DNA from: Saprospiraceae bacterium
Lineage (GTDB): Bacteria; Bacteroidota; Bacteroidia; Chitinophagales; Saprospiraceae
DNA length: 64,000 nucleotides
NCBI GenBank assembly: GCA_026982695.1
Contig: JALSGS010000021.1
Span: 124,001-188,000, forward strand
Direction: 5' to 3'
Part shown: positions 49,671-59,878 of the stretch, in pieces
How positions within the stretch are numbered: position 1 is the stretch's first letter
Layout: each line of letters starts with the position of its first letter
Program-made: the position numbers and the translations under genes
The notes under the pieces: generated by a model
What the model was told of the DNA's origin: nothing
The model's input: the letters and a program-made list of their open reading frames with translations, nothing else
Database searches by the model: none

Positions 49671-51599
49671 CTACAGGCGAACCACCTTAAAGGTAAGATG
49701 CTGACTACCTACGCGTAGCACGATCACGAGCACCCCCCTAAAGGCACCAAGAGCCATTTGTGTATGGCCTGCAGGGCCAGAGGCCTGCTGCAGGCATTGG
49801 CCCCCAAGGGTATAAATGCGCATATGCCAAGGTTGACGTACTTCTACTGAAAGGTATTCACCTACAAGATAGCATTTGGCTAAAGGTTGGGACTGAGGTT
49901 GAGTAGTAGCTGTCCAAGCCGGCAAGTACAAAGTAGTATCGCGCAAAGCGATGGGCATGCGATGAGCATTCTCGTACATACTGGCAAAAAGTTGTGCTTC
50001 CTGAGTATACATATCGAACAACGGAGCGACCCATTCAGGTGGCACAGCCTGATACCACACTGAAACAGTAAGTATAATAGGCCCCGTATAGCCCTGGGTA
50101 GCCAGGCGGTAGTACACTTGATCGGCACCTGTACCTTCCACTCCTACATCATCTCGATTGAAGTTGCGATCCCACAGGGCATTGCCTACAATAGCTGTAG
50201 TATCGGCAGTGTAATGCTCCATGCTAAAACCCAATGGTGGAATGCGGTTGTCCTTAAGTGCATAGGCTGCGCTTTTCAGCACAGTAGTCGGCATGCCTGC
50301 TGCATCGGCCATTACCAGCTCATAAATCTGCACTTGGCCAGTAGCTGTGAGGGTATCATAGTGCGGTTCAAACGGCCAATCGACATGCTTAAGGGCAAAG
50401 GTGCTGTCCCACATACCCGAGGCAAAAAGGGTATCGCCCCCTGGCGTACTAGCCACACAGCTGATCCACATTCTACGCGAAGGATAACCTGAAGGCAGTT
50501 TATGTCCTGCTAAGTTCGTGAGGTTGACCTGTAAAAAAGCACTATCCAAAGTGCGCCACAGGGGGTGTACTTCCAGCTGGATCGAACGCTGTTGCAACAT
50601 GTGCAGTGTGGCATCAATAGTTTTTTGAAAATGCTGTGGGCCGGCCGTAAGCCCCAAAGCTTCGATGTGATCCTTCATCAGACGCAACATGAACACATTG
50701 GCTCCCACTAGATCATGCCGATAAAAGGGCTGACGAAATGGAGTGTTGGAGTTGGCTGCGATGTCGATAGGCATCTTCCCTAAGGAGGTCATATGACAAT
50801 CTTGGCAACGCACCTGCTGAGCTGGATAACTGCTGTTAAGCCATTCGTGCCAAGTAGCCTGCTCGACAAATACGTGTCCTGTAGGAGTACCCGAATCATC
50901 GAGCGTATGAGTGAGTAGGGAATGACAAGATCCACAAGCCTCCGCCCGTTTGATGTGCAACCCCATTACAGGTTCAAAGCTGGTAGCTGTAAGCATGGGG
51001 CTGACCAGCGGCTCTGAATAGGGACCATAAATGCGCCGCAGCGTATCCAGGCGCAAAAAGCCCGAGTGAGGTACTGAGAGCGAATCAGGAGCCTGGCTGT
51101 GGCAAGCCATACAACTAACGCCATCCAGCCCTACGGCATCGCCCAACAACTGGTCGAGTGAATACGGGGCCGTTCCCGAATAGTGGGCATTGTAGTGTCC
51201 AAGGGGAGCATGGCAGCTCGTACATTGATGCTCGATCTGCATCGCTTGTTGCGGAAAGGTGGCGGTTTCCATACTGAGCTGTGCCCGCCAAAAAGGATCT
51301 TTTGCCGCATTGGCCATCATAGTACTGCGCCAATCATCGACCACATTGACGTCTTGCCCAAAGGCGTCGACCATCGCCACACCTGCCGTATCCCGCCCAT
51401 GGCACTTGCGGCATACCCCTGAAGCTGCAAAATATAGGTTATACGCTGAGGGCAAAGTGGTATCGGCCCATACCACAGGTGGGGGCCCATAGCCAGCCGA
51501 CAAGCGCTGTGAGGCGTGACGGGGGGCACCCCAAGTACCTAAACCCACGATGAGTATGCCGATCAGAAGAAACCAATATAGCACGAGCCGCATACACAC
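49671..51599 (-). CDS. Five-haem cytochrome c with T9SS sorting domain
   Basis: 642 residues. The N-terminal signal MCMRLVLYWFLLIGILIVGLG is followed by five CxxCH sites: CRKCHG, CTSCHA, CMACHS, CGSCHS and CQDCHM, spread over residues about 60-290. A beta-rich second half (about 330-560) ends in a T9SS type A domain: WHMRIYTLGGQCLQQASG..GAFRGVLVIVLRVGSQHLTFKVVRL. The combination suggests a multihaem electron carrier or oxidoreductase placed outside the outer membrane. The first part resembles the cytochrome c family proteins near nitrite or hydroxylamine metabolism, but the enzyme is not identifiable. It converges with the ATE-like gene. Confidence 0.83.
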   Translation of the reverse strand: MCMRLVLYWFLLIGILIVGLGTWGAPRHASQRLSAGYGPPPVVWADTTLPSAYNLYFAASGVCRKCHGRDTAGVAMVDAFGQDVNVVDDWRSTMMANAAKDPFWRAQLSMETATFPQQAMQIEHQCTSCHAPLGHYNAHYSGTAPYSLDQLLGDAVGLDGVSCMACHSQAPDSLSVPHSGFLRLDTLRRIYGPYSEPLVSPMLTATSFEPVMGLHIKRAEACGSCHSLLTHTLDDSGTPTGHVFVEQATWHEWLNSSYPAQQVRCQDCHMTSLGKMPIDIAANSNTPFRQPFYRHDLVGANVFMLRLMKDHIEALGLTAGPQHFQKTIDATLHMLQQRSIQLEVHPLWRTLDSAFLQVNLTNLAGHKLPSGYPSRRMWISCVASTPGGDTLFASGMWDSTFALKHVDWPFEPHYDTLTATGQVQIYELVMADAAGMPTTVLKSAAYALKDNRIPPLGFSMEHYTADTTAIVGNALWDRNFNRDDVGVEGTGADQVYYRLATQGYTGPIILTVSVWYQAVPPEWVAPLFDMYTQEAQLFASMYENAHRMPIALRDTTLYLPAWTATTQPQSQPLAKCYLVGEYLSVEVRQPWHMRIYTLGGQCLQQASGPAGHTQMALGAFRGVLVIVLRVGSQHLTFKVVRL

Positions 51600-51680
51600 T
51601 TTCTTTTAGGGGAAAGATAGGCAGTGACACACCAGATTGGCTAGTACAATTGTGCGCACAAACGACAAAAGAGAGGTTGC

Positions 51681-51688
51681 TATCTTTG
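51681..51688 (+). promoter_or_regulatory. -7 box for the TauE/SafE gene
   Basis: TATCTTTG, exact TAnnTTTG match, 32 nt before the ATG at 51720. No TTG at the usual distance. Confidence 0.4.
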
Positions 51689-51719
51689 GACCTATCTCAA
51701 TTCAACGCAAATCGGTACT

Positions 51720-52475
51720 ATGGGGGGGAGCATGCCTTGGCCCGAATTGATCGTTTTCTTTTTTCTCATTGCCATGATATACGCTTCAGCTGGCTTTGGC
51801 GGCGGATCGAGCTATTTGGCGATTTTGGCCCTTTATGAGCTGCCTTTTACGGCAATACGCGCCACGGCTTTGCTGTGCAATATAGCCGTCGTATCAAACA
51901 GTGTATGGCTCTATGCCTACAAGGGGTTAGTACCCTGGCGCAAAGCCCTACCGTTGGTAGGTGCAAGTGTCCCGATGGCATTTGTGGGAGGCATGTGGCC
52001 CTTGCAAGCACGCACTTTTTATCTGCTGTTGGGCTTAGCCCTGGCAGCCGCTGCCCTACTGATGGTGTGGAAGGCACTACACCCGAATGAAAGCCAGCTC
52101 TCTAAGCTACCTACATGGGGTTCCCCATTGTTGGGGGCAAGTATTGGCTTACTATCCGGAATGGTAGGCATTGGAGGCGGCATCTTTTTGGCGCCCGTAC
52201 TCCATCTTACAGGATGGGACACGCCCAAGCGCATTGCTGCGACAGCGGCTTTTTTCATCTTAGTCAACTCACTTGCAGGTTTTGTGGGACAAATCCTCCA
52301 TCCCGAGTTCGAAGTGCGCCTGTGGTTCACCATATGGCTAGTAGCTGCTGTAGTAGCAGGTGGGCAAATTGGCACCCGGCTCACCATTTATCGACTTTCA
52401 CCTCGTGCAGTGCGGGGCATTACCGCTGTACTCATTCTAACTATATCTATACGCCTGGTAATAAAACACCTATAA
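51720..52475 (+). CDS. TauE/SafE-family membrane permease
   Basis: 251 residues with about seven or eight membrane helices. The two internal repeats of the family are visible: MIYASAGFGGGSSYLAILALY near the N-terminus and SGMVGIGGGIFLAPVLHL in the second half, with the characteristic glycine-rich GFGGG and GIGGG turns. The family is linked to export or import of sulfite, sulfoacetate and other organosulfur anions; the substrate here is unknown. A Met12 start (MPWPELIVFFF at 51732) is equally possible. Confidence 0.88.
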   Translation: MGGSMPWPELIVFFFLIAMIYASAGFGGGSSYLAILALYELPFTAIRATALLCNIAVVSNSVWLYAYKGLVPWRKALPLVGASVPMAFVGGMWPLQARTFYLLLGLALAAAALLMVWKALHPNESQLSKLPTWGSPLLGASIGLLSGMVGIGGGIFLAPVLHLTGWDTPKRIAATAAFFILVNSLAGFVGQILHPEFEVRLWFTIWLVAAVVAGGQIGTRLTIYRLSPRAVRGITAVLILTISIRLVIKHL

Positions 52476-52584
52476 TCTATTCTCAAACTGACAATATTAG
52501 ATTATGCCCCCTTCAGAGTGCTGCCTTTGCTCGACAGCTCTGAGCAACGACTCAAGCTGCTCAGGCCAAATGCGCAGCGATGTG

Positions 52585-52592
52585 TAGATTTG
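52585..52592 (+). promoter_or_regulatory. -7 box for ppk1
   Basis: TAGATTTG, exact TAnnTTTG match. Transcription would begin near 52599, downstream of an in-frame ATG at 52580, which supports the start at 52688. Confidence 0.42.
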
Positions 52593-52687
52593 CCTCAAAG
52601 TCCGTCTCATGCCCAGCGCCTTTATACTTACGACCTAATTGTTCAACCGCACAGCCCTTTGCTGGCATAAACGACCTACGCCGCCTC

Positions 52688-54784
52688 ATGTCTGAAAAAA
52701 AACTCCCCTACATACACCGCGATATCAGCTGGTTGTCGTTCAACTATCGCGTACTACAAGAAGCCAAAGATCCAGCTGTACCCCTATTAGAGCGCATCAA
52801 GTTTTTGGCTATCTATTCTAACAATTTGGACGAGTTCTTTCGGGTGCGGGTGGCCCAACACCGCAATCTATTGCGCGTAGGAAAGAAGACCAAGCGCGAA
52901 TTGGACTACGACCCCAAGGAGTTGCTCAAACAAATTCTACAAATCGTCAATCGACAACAGGAAGAGTTTAGCTACATCTTTGAAAACCAAATCGTACCGG
53001 AGTTAGCTAACCACCACATTAGGCTACTGCGACGACTCGATCTCAACGAAGAACAACGCACCTTCGTAGAAAACTACTTCAACGATCACATGCTTCCCTT
53101 TGTGCAGCCAGTGCTATTGGTCGCACACAAGGTGCGCCCCTTTCTCAACAACGCTGCACTGTATCTAACCCTCGATATGCGTGACAAGGAAAGTGGTGCA
53201 GTACAATACGCCATTGTAAAAATCCCGTCCGATCACCTGCCTCGCTTTCTGGTACTTCCTTCCGTATCGGGGCAACACGACATTATCATGCTCGACGACG
53301 TAGTGCGTCACAACGTCAGCAAAATGTTTCCTGGCTATGAAATTGAAGACACCTATTCAATTAAACTGACGCGCGATGCCGAACTGTATATCGACGACGA
53401 ATTCTCGGGCGATCTGATCGAAAAGATCAAACAGAGCCTAGCCAAACGACACGTAGGGCCAGCATCTCGCTTTGTCTATGACCGATCCATGCCCCAAGAG
53501 CTACTGGACTTTTTGTGCGAACAGTTCGAACTGGGGCGCTACGACCTACTGGTAGAAGGGCGATACCACAATAATTTCGATTTCTTTCACTTTCCCGACT
53601 TTGGGATGAATCACTTAAAAAACCCACCACTACCCCCTATTGCCTACCGACCACTCGAGGAGGCAGAAGATTTTTTCAAAGCCATTGCTCGGCAAGATCA
53701 TCTCATATACGTGCCTTACCACAGCTATGAGAGCGCAGTGCGCATGTTTGAAGAAGCAGCCAAAGATCCCAGTGTCACTCACATCAAGATCATCTTATAT
53801 CGAGTATCAAAACGGGCACGCATCATGGAGGCCCTAATGGAAGCAGCCCGAAGAGGCAAGCAAGTGTTCGCTTTTATTGAGGTAAAGGCCCGTTTCGACG
53901 AAGAAGCCAATTTGCGATGGGGTGAAAAATTGGAAAAAGCTGGTGTACACGTGCGCTACTCATTTCCAGGCATGAAAGTACACAGCAAAGTGGCACTCAT
54001 CATGCGCCAAGAACGTCAATCACACCGACTATACGCCTACTTCAGCACGGGCAACTTTCACGAAGACACTGCCCGCATCTACTGCGATTACGGGCTATTC
54101 ACAGCTGACAAACGCCTCACCACAGAAGCAGCGCGCCTTTTCGCCTATTTGGAAACGGTACAGCCTCCAGCTCAACCCTTCAAACACCTATTGGTAGGTA
54201 AGTTCAACCTGCGGCATCACCTCATCGAGTTGATCAATTTTGAAATTGACCAAGCCAAACGAGGGCGCAAAGCCTATATACTCATTAAGGTCAATAGCCT
54301 ACAAGCACCAAAAATGGTGGAAAAGCTCTATGAAGCCAGCCAAGCAGGTGTAAAAATCGACATCATCGCCCGCTCTATCTGCTCGTTGGTGCCGGGCATA
54401 CCCAGTCTGAGCGAGAATATCCGTGCCATTAGCATCGTCGATCGATTCTTAGAACACGCACGCGTATTTTTCTTTCACCACGGTGGTCATCAAAAACTCT
54501 ATCTCTCTTCCGCCGATTGGATGGTGCGCAACTTGTATTATCGCATCGAGACGAGCGTTCCCATATTTGACCGAAAACTCATGCGTCAAATCAAGGACGT
54601 AATGAATCTTCAGCTCAAAGACAACGTCAAGGCACGCATACTCGACGAGGAGCAGAGTAATCAATACGTACGTGACCAAAGCGACTTGGCCATACGCTCA
54701 CAAATCGAGACTTACTTTTACTATAAACGGCAAGAAGAATTTTATTCTGTACTGCCCCCCTTGCACGATGAAAAAGAGGAATAG
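52688..54784 (+). CDS. ppk1: Polyphosphate kinase 1
   Basis: 698 residues from the ATG at 52688 (MSEKKLPYIHRDISWLSFNYRVLQEA), the usual PPK1 length. It polymerises the gamma-phosphate of ATP into polyphosphate. The N-domain opens with RDISWLSFNYRVL..LLERIKFLAIYSNNLDEFFRVRV. The catalytic C-terminal domains contain the autophosphorylated His in MKVHSKVALIMR, STGNFHEDTARIY, and the second His in FFHHGGHQKLYLSSADWM. All active-site residues appear intact. A terminator follows at 54854-54889. Confidence 0.96.
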   Translation: MSEKKLPYIHRDISWLSFNYRVLQEAKDPAVPLLERIKFLAIYSNNLDEFFRVRVAQHRNLLRVGKKTKRELDYDPKELLKQILQIVNRQQEEFSYIFENQIVPELANHHIRLLRRLDLNEEQRTFVENYFNDHMLPFVQPVLLVAHKVRPFLNNAALYLTLDMRDKESGAVQYAIVKIPSDHLPRFLVLPSVSGQHDIIMLDDVVRHNVSKMFPGYEIEDTYSIKLTRDAELYIDDEFSGDLIEKIKQSLAKRHVGPASRFVYDRSMPQELLDFLCEQFELGRYDLLVEGRYHNNFDFFHFPDFGMNHLKNPPLPPIAYRPLEEAEDFFKAIARQDHLIYVPYHSYESAVRMFEEAAKDPSVTHIKIILYRVSKRARIMEALMEAARRGKQVFAFIEVKARFDEEANLRWGEKLEKAGVHVRYSFPGMKVHSKVALIMRQERQSHRLYAYFSTGNFHEDTARIYCDYGLFTADKRLTTEAARLFAYLETVQPPAQPFKHLLVGKFNLRHHLIELINFEIDQAKRGRKAYILIKVNSLQAPKMVEKLYEASQAGVKIDIIARSICSLVPGIPSLSENIRAISIVDRFLEHARVFFFHHGGHQKLYLSSADWMVRNLYYRIETSVPIFDRKLMRQIKDVMNLQLKDNVKARILDEEQSNQYVRDQSDLAIRSQIETYFYYKRQEEFYSVLPPLHDEKEE

Positions 54785-54853
54785 CCTCCCATGCACAGCC
54801 CTTTTATCTTAAGGAGCCCCCACGTCGCTGAATAAGTCTTGCATGCCAGGACG

Positions 54854-54889
54854 AAAAAAGGCAACCCTTAAACGATAGTTTCCTTTTTT
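54854..54889. terminator. Bidirectional terminator between ppk1 and nqrF
   Basis: AAAAAAGG.AAC pairs with GTT.CCTTTTTT (one C-T mismatch) between two convergent genes. A/T runs flank both sides, so it can terminate either transcript. Confidence 0.6.
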
Positions 54890-54932
54890 ACTGGACTCAG
54901 CCGCACTGATTCCATATATAAGTAGTTCAAGA

Positions 54933-56219
54933 TCAGCTACCAAAATCGTCAAAAGCAATATTCTCTTCAGGTACACCCAGCTCGTCGAGCATTTTCAATA
55001 CAGCTTGCAGCATAAGCGGCGGGCCACACAGATAGTACTCAATTTCCTCAGGTTCAGGGTGGTTCTTCAGGTATTGCTCGTATACTACCTGGTGAATAAA
55101 GCCCACCGGACCATCCCAATTGTCTTCAGGTCTGGGTTCAGAAAGCGCGATGTGATAGGAGAAGTTGGGGAACTCTTCTTCTATGGCTCGGAAGTCTTCC
55201 GTATAGAACAGCTCGCGCAATGAACGCCCGCCATACCAATACGACACTTTGCGCGTCGTCTTGAGCGTGTGGAACAGGTGGAAAATATGAGAACGCAACG
55301 GCGCCATACCTGCTCCCCCACCGATGTAGACCATTTCTCGATGAGTGGGTTTGATAAAGAACTCGCCGTAAGGGCCCGAAATGGTCACTTTATCACCTGG
55401 TTTGCAGTTAAATATATAACTAGAGCACACCCCTGGATTGACCGGCATCCACTTGTTGTTCTTTCGATCCCATGGTGGTGTAGCAATGCGCACGTTGAGC
55501 ATTACAATGTCGCCCTCTGCAGGGTGATTGGCCATGGAATAAGCGCGAAACTGGGGTTCTTCATTGACCATCTTCAAAGACCACATATCATATTTATCCC
55601 ATTCTTCCTGAAAAGTCTTGGGATCCTTGTGATACTTGGGATGGGCTGTAATGTCAATATTTTTAAAATCAACGGTAATAGGGGGTACATCGACCTGAAT
55701 ATAGCCACCGGGCTCGAAGTTCAGATGTTCGCCCTCCGGCAAAGCCAATACAAACTCCTTGATAAAGGTAGCCACATTGTAGTTGGACTTGACTGTACAC
55801 TCCCATTTCTTAATGCCAAAGATTTCCTCTGGAATGCGGATGCGCATGTCCTGGCGCACCTTCACTTGGCAAGCCAGGCGCACGTGTTCGGCCACATCGC
55901 GACGCGTAAGGTGATTTAGCTCTGTAGGGAGCACCTCGCCTCCACCCTCATCCACCTGGCATTTGCACATAGCGCACGTCCCCCCACCGCCACAAGCCGA
56001 GGGCAAAAAGATATTGTGATCGGCCAAAGCAGCAAGTAAGGAAGTACCTGGTTGCACCTCCAGTGGTTCGTCCTCTCGGCCATTAATGATAATCTTGACT
56101 TTTCCCTGAGGGATAAGGCGCTTCTTTGCAGCGATAAGCATAAAAGACAGGGCCAAAATGACGAGGCTGAACACCACCACCGCCAAAATCAATACTTGAG
56201 TGTCAAAAAGAAGGATCAT
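54933..56219 (-). CDS. nqrF: Na+-NQR subunit F (NADH dehydrogenase)
   Basis: 428 residues. It is the NADH entry subunit of the sodium pump. One N-terminal membrane helix is followed by a [2Fe-2S] ferredoxin domain with Cys in [15 protein letters not shown] and a fourth Cys in LACQ, then a ferredoxin-NADP reductase-like domain with the FAD motif RAYSMANHP and the nucleotide motif [16 protein letters not shown]. The C-terminus ends in IAFDDFG, as usual. Last gene of the nqr operon. Confidence 0.96.
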   Translation of the reverse strand: MILLFDTQVLILAVVVFSLVILALSFMLIAAKKRLIPQGKVKIIINGREDEPLEVQPGTSLLAALADHNIFLPSACGGGGTCAMCKCQVDEGGGEVLPTELNHLTRRDVAEHVRLACQVKVRQDMRIRIPEEIFGIKKWECTVKSNYNVATFIKEFVLALPEGEHLNFEPGGYIQVDVPPITVDFKNIDITAHPKYHKDPKTFQEEWDKYDMWSLKMVNEEPQFRAYSMANHPAEGDIVMLNVRIATPPWDRKNNKWMPVNPGVCSSYIFNCKPGDKVTISGPYGEFFIKPTHREMVYIGGGAGMAPLRSHIFHLFHTLKTTRKVSYWYGGRSLRELFYTEDFRAIEEEFPNFSYHIALSEPRPEDNWDGPVGFIHQVVYEQYLKNHPEPEEIEYYLCGPPLMLQAVLKMLDELGVPEENIAFDDFGS

Positions 56220-56267
56220 GACAGCTTGCTTGTTTCTTTTGCAAAAGCGCTGAAGAATGAATGTACA

Positions 56268-56879
56268 TTACTTAGCAGCAGCTAAGGCTGCCGGATCGAT
56301 GCCCATCAGGCTCATAAAGGCAATGCCCATCAAACCCGTAAGAATAAAGGCAATACCCAGCCCCCGAAGAGGTGCTGGAATGTTGGAATAGCGGATGCGC
56401 TCTCGAATGGCGGCGATAGCTACGATGGCCAAAAACCAACCAAAGCCACCGCCCAAGCCAAAGGCCACGCTCTCACCAAAAGTGTATTCACGCGACACCA
56501 TAAAGAGTGATCCACCCAAGATGGCGCAATTCACCGTAATGAGCGGCAAGAAAATGCCCAAAGCCGCATACAAGGCAGGCGAAAACTTCTCAACCACCAT
56601 CTCGACAAGCTGCACCATAGATGCAATTACGGCAATGAACAAAATGAGCCGCAGGAAAGTCAGGTCGATATGTAAAAGGCCATTTTCTGACAGCAAATAG
56701 TGATTGATTACCCAGTTAATCGGCATGGTAATGCCCAATACGAAGATCACGGCTAGCCCTAAGCCAAACGCCGTCTTGACGCTCTTCGAAACGGCCAGAT
56801 ACGAGCACATGCCCAGAAAGTAGGCCAGTACCATGTTTTCTATAAAGGCCGATTTGAGAAAAATATTGACGTAATCCAT
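56268..56879 (-). CDS. nqrE: Na+-NQR subunit E
   Basis: 203 residues, six membrane helices, homologous to NqrD and RnfA. It has the conserved Cys-bearing [12 protein letters not shown] segment and the later [17 protein letters not shown], which with NqrD cysteines holds an intramembrane iron-sulfur centre. Full length. It lies between nqrD and nqrF. Confidence 0.95.
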   Translation of the reverse strand: MDYVNIFLKSAFIENMVLAYFLGMCSYLAVSKSVKTAFGLGLAVIFVLGITMPINWVINHYLLSENGLLHIDLTFLRLILFIAVIASMVQLVEMVVEKFSPALYAALGIFLPLITVNCAILGGSLFMVSREYTFGESVAFGLGGGFGWFLAIVAIAAIRERIRYSNIPAPLRGLGIAFILTGLMGIAFMSLMGIDPAALAAAK

Positions 56880-56931
56880 GAGGAGCGTTTTTGTCTTGCA
56901 AAATTCAATTCCTGCTCACAAGGCCAAAGGA

Positions 56932-57633
56932 TCAGCTCACATCGATGAGCTTTTTGTTGTAAGTGCGTTGAATCCAAATAATGACCCCAATGACAAACAT
57001 GGCAGCTGCTGGCAACACCATGAGGTTATTGTTCATATAGCCCGTACCCGCAGTATTGATCAGATAGTCGGCTGAAGGACCCACAATTTTCCACTCAAGC
57101 GGACTACCGGCAAAAAGCGTCCCTTTGCCAAACAACTCGCGCATAAAACCGACGATCAACAAAATGGCACCATAACCCAAACCATTGCCAATGCCATCGA
57201 GAAATGAGCGCCAAGGCTTGTTGGCCATGGCAAAAGCCTCTAAGCGACCCATCACTATGCAATTGGTGATGATCAGCCCAATGTATACCGACAGCTGCTT
57301 GTACACCGGATAGTTCAGCGCCTTGAGCGACAACTCTACCACCGTCACTAACGAAGCGATAATGATCAGCTGGGCAATCATACGCACCGACTTGGGAATG
57401 TAGTGACGTAGCAACGAGGTGAACAAACTGGAAAATGCCGTGACGAAAATCACGGATATGGCCATTACCAAAGAAGGATATACCAACGACGTAACGGCCA
57501 GAGCCGAGCAAATGCCCAATACTTGTACGGTAATGGGATTGTTGTCGTTGAGTGGATCGACCAAGAGCTTGCGCTCCTTTTTGCCAAAGAGCGGCTCCTT
57601 CTTTTCCACTTGGGCTACATTCGTTTCTGCCAT
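56932..57633 (-). CDS. nqrD: Na+-NQR subunit D
   Basis: 233 residues from the ATG at 57633 (MAETNVAQVEKKEPLFGKKER). The start at 57681 would add residues that are not conserved. Six helices; the conserved VLGICSALAVTS and IGLIITNCIVMGRLEAFAM segments carry the Cys residues of the membrane Fe-S site. Spaced 52 nt from nqrE. Confidence 0.95.
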   Translation of the reverse strand: MAETNVAQVEKKEPLFGKKERKLLVDPLNDNNPITVQVLGICSALAVTSLVYPSLVMAISVIFVTAFSSLFTSLLRHYIPKSVRMIAQLIIIASLVTVVELSLKALNYPVYKQLSVYIGLIITNCIVMGRLEAFAMANKPWRSFLDGIGNGLGYGAILLIVGFMRELFGKGTLFAGSPLEWKIVGPSADYLINTAGTGYMNNNLMVLPAAAMFVIGVIIWIQRTYNKKLIDVS

Positions 57634-57713
57634 GACAGAGTTTTTTATATAGTACGCGAGGCGGCATGAGTAGCGCCTCAATCAATTAGGCGAATTTAAA
57701 TATTCAAACAAAG

Positions 57714-58445
57714 TCATCCCACCTGGCGCAATTTAGCAAAGTAAGCCTCATAAGCGCGAAGCCCATCGACAAGCATATCGGTCACGCCATTAGAAGTAAT
57801 GGTGGCCCCACTGATGGCATCCACTTCGTGCTCTGGGTCGCGTGCTCCGCCCTTGCGCACGATAACTCCGACAAATCGGCCCTCATCGTCTAAGATGCGC
57901 TTGCCCTTAAACTGAGCGCGAAAAGCGGGATTGTCCTTGATTTCTGCGCCCAGTCCTGGAGTTTCGCCTTTGTGATCAAAAGCTACACCCGCTATCGTAT
58001 TCAAATCCGACTTGAGGGCAACATAGCCCCAGATCTCATCCCACAGGCCATTGCCACGCACGGCCACTATATAGAATTGCTCTGAACCGTTGTTGAAAAT
58101 CCATATGGGATATTTGCGTTGATCAGCGGGCTTTTTTCGCTCTTGGGCAAAATCTACCTCATCGGCTTTCATCTCCTCGATGACATTGCCCTGTGCATCT
58201 ACTACCAGCTGCTGCACCTGGCTTTCAAATATGTTGAGCACCTCCTCGTCTGATAGCTCTGCCATCGTCTTACCACCCAAATAGTCTTCTACTGCCAAGA
58301 GAATGGCTCTTTTTTCAAAGATCTCCTCGTTGCGCTGGGCGAGGGGCTCGGTCACTTGACGCAAGCCGGTAAGGCCAAGCGCTACGACAGAAGTCAAGAC
58401 GAGCATGAATTTTATGATTTGGCTATTGCTTTCCACAGCTCCCAA
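57714..58445 (-). CDS. nqrC: Na+-NQR subunit C
   Basis: 243 residues, one N-terminal membrane helix and a periplasmic FMN-binding domain. The FMN is attached to Thr in DAISGATITSNGV, the SGAT site recognised by the flavin transferase ApbE, whose gene is not in this window. Other motifs are GNGLWDEIWGYVAL and GETPGLGAEI. Confidence 0.95.
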   Translation of the reverse strand: MGAVESNSQIIKFMLVLTSVVALGLTGLRQVTEPLAQRNEEIFEKRAILLAVEDYLGGKTMAELSDEEVLNIFESQVQQLVVDAQGNVIEEMKADEVDFAQERKKPADQRKYPIWIFNNGSEQFYIVAVRGNGLWDEIWGYVALKSDLNTIAGVAFDHKGETPGLGAEIKDNPAFRAQFKGKRILDDEGRFVGVIVRKGGARDPEHEVDAISGATITSNGVTDMLVDGLRAYEAYFAKLRQVG

Positions 58446-58506
58446 AATTTTGGTAGTACGACAATTGTATCAAGAATTTGTTTGCCTCAAAAGGCAAAAA
58501 ATTTTG

Positions 58507-59778
58507 CTATGTACTGGCTTGTTTTGCTCTTGCCATCCTGCGGCCAATATTGCGCTGCAATACCATATAATCGATCAATGAAGCCCACACATTCATAAAC
58601 AAGATTGCCAGCATCCACCCTTCGGGATAGGCAGGGTTGAGCACGCGAATGATCAGCCCAAAGAATCCAATAAAAAAGCCATAGATCCATTTGCCTACAT
58701 TAGTCGAAGCCGCTGTCACTGGGTCAGTAGCCATAAAGGCCATGGCAAACCAAAAACTGCCCATATACAGGTGATAGTACCAAGGCACTTCCATGAACGG
58801 CGTAGCGCTCCATGCGTTGAGCAACATGCCCGTGAAGATCGTACCGAGCAACATGCCCAACATCACGCGCCAGCTGGCTACTTTCGTCAACGCCAAAAAC
58901 AATGCGCCTGCAATGATAAAGGGCTTCATCGTTTCACCTACCGACCCTGGGATGGTGCCCCACCACATTGCTGCGGGGCTATACACCTGTGTGACGGCAT
59001 CCCAACCTCCTTTAGCGGCTAAGGCCAGAGGCGTAGCACCCGTAAACCCATCGATCACGGAAGCAGTAGGATCAAAAGTTGCCCAACCTAAGGACTCGAA
59101 TAGCGGATTGAACAAGCTGAGGTGTGCCCAGCTATAGGTGGCTGCAGCACCCGCTTGCATGCTTTCCAACCCTGCGACCCACACCTCATCGCCCGAGATC
59201 GTAGTGGGGTAAGCAAAAAAGACAAATGCGCGCGCTAAAAGCGCAATATTAAACACGTTCATGCCTGTCCCACCAAAGGCTTCCTTGCCAAGAATCACGG
59301 CAAAAGCTACAGCTACTGCCAAAATCCATAGAGGAATATCGGGCGGCATAATGAGCGGAATGAGCGCACCCGATACCAGAAAACCCTCTTCAACACCATG
59401 GCCGCGCTTGGCTGCATAGTAAATTTCTATGCCCAAACCCACTATATGTGTAACGATAAATATTGGCAAGATCTGGATGAGACCAAAAGCCAGCTTCAGG
59501 TGGATACCTTCCAGAAAGCCCGTGTATTGGCCAATGGCCAAAAAATGTTGGTGACCTATGTTGTAAGTGCCAAATAAATAGCACAGTTGCAAAGCCAATA
59601 CCACCATCACCATCAGGCGCTTGAGGTTCATGCCATCGCGAATGTGCACGCCCTTGCCCGAAGTGACATGGGCTGGCACAAAAAAGAAGGTGAATACTGC
59701 ATCGTAAAACGTATGCAATACCGGACGTTTCTCTTTATCCGGCTCAATGCGTTTCAAAAAGTTCAGTAGGCCTTTCAT
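58507..59778 (-). CDS. nqrB: Na+-NQR subunit B
   Basis: 423 residues with about ten membrane helices. It binds riboflavin and a covalent FMN at the Thr of DGFTGATPLALAA, equivalent to the DG-SGAT site in Vibrio. The cytoplasmic N-terminus (MKGLLNFLKRIEPDKEKRPVLH), GGTGMNVFNIALLARAFVFFAYP and a C-terminal NPAYPEGWMLAILFMNVWA are typical. It forms the Na+ channel with NqrD and NqrE. Confidence 0.95.
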   Translation of the reverse strand: MKGLLNFLKRIEPDKEKRPVLHTFYDAVFTFFFVPAHVTSGKGVHIRDGMNLKRLMVMVVLALQLCYLFGTYNIGHQHFLAIGQYTGFLEGIHLKLAFGLIQILPIFIVTHIVGLGIEIYYAAKRGHGVEEGFLVSGALIPLIMPPDIPLWILAVAVAFAVILGKEAFGGTGMNVFNIALLARAFVFFAYPTTISGDEVWVAGLESMQAGAAATYSWAHLSLFNPLFESLGWATFDPTASVIDGFTGATPLALAAKGGWDAVTQVYSPAAMWWGTIPGSVGETMKPFIIAGALFLALTKVASWRVMLGMLLGTIFTGMLLNAWSATPFMEVPWYYHLYMGSFWFAMAFMATDPVTAASTNVGKWIYGFFIGFFGLIIRVLNPAYPEGWMLAILFMNVWASLIDYMVLQRNIGRRMARAKQAST

Positions 59779-59878
59779 CTGTTTCAGTTGTTGATTGTAC
59801 CTCGTTTGAAAAGGTCTTTATAAGTGTCCATGCTATAAAAATTTAAGGTACAGCACAAAAGCGCTCCTCCACTGTACC

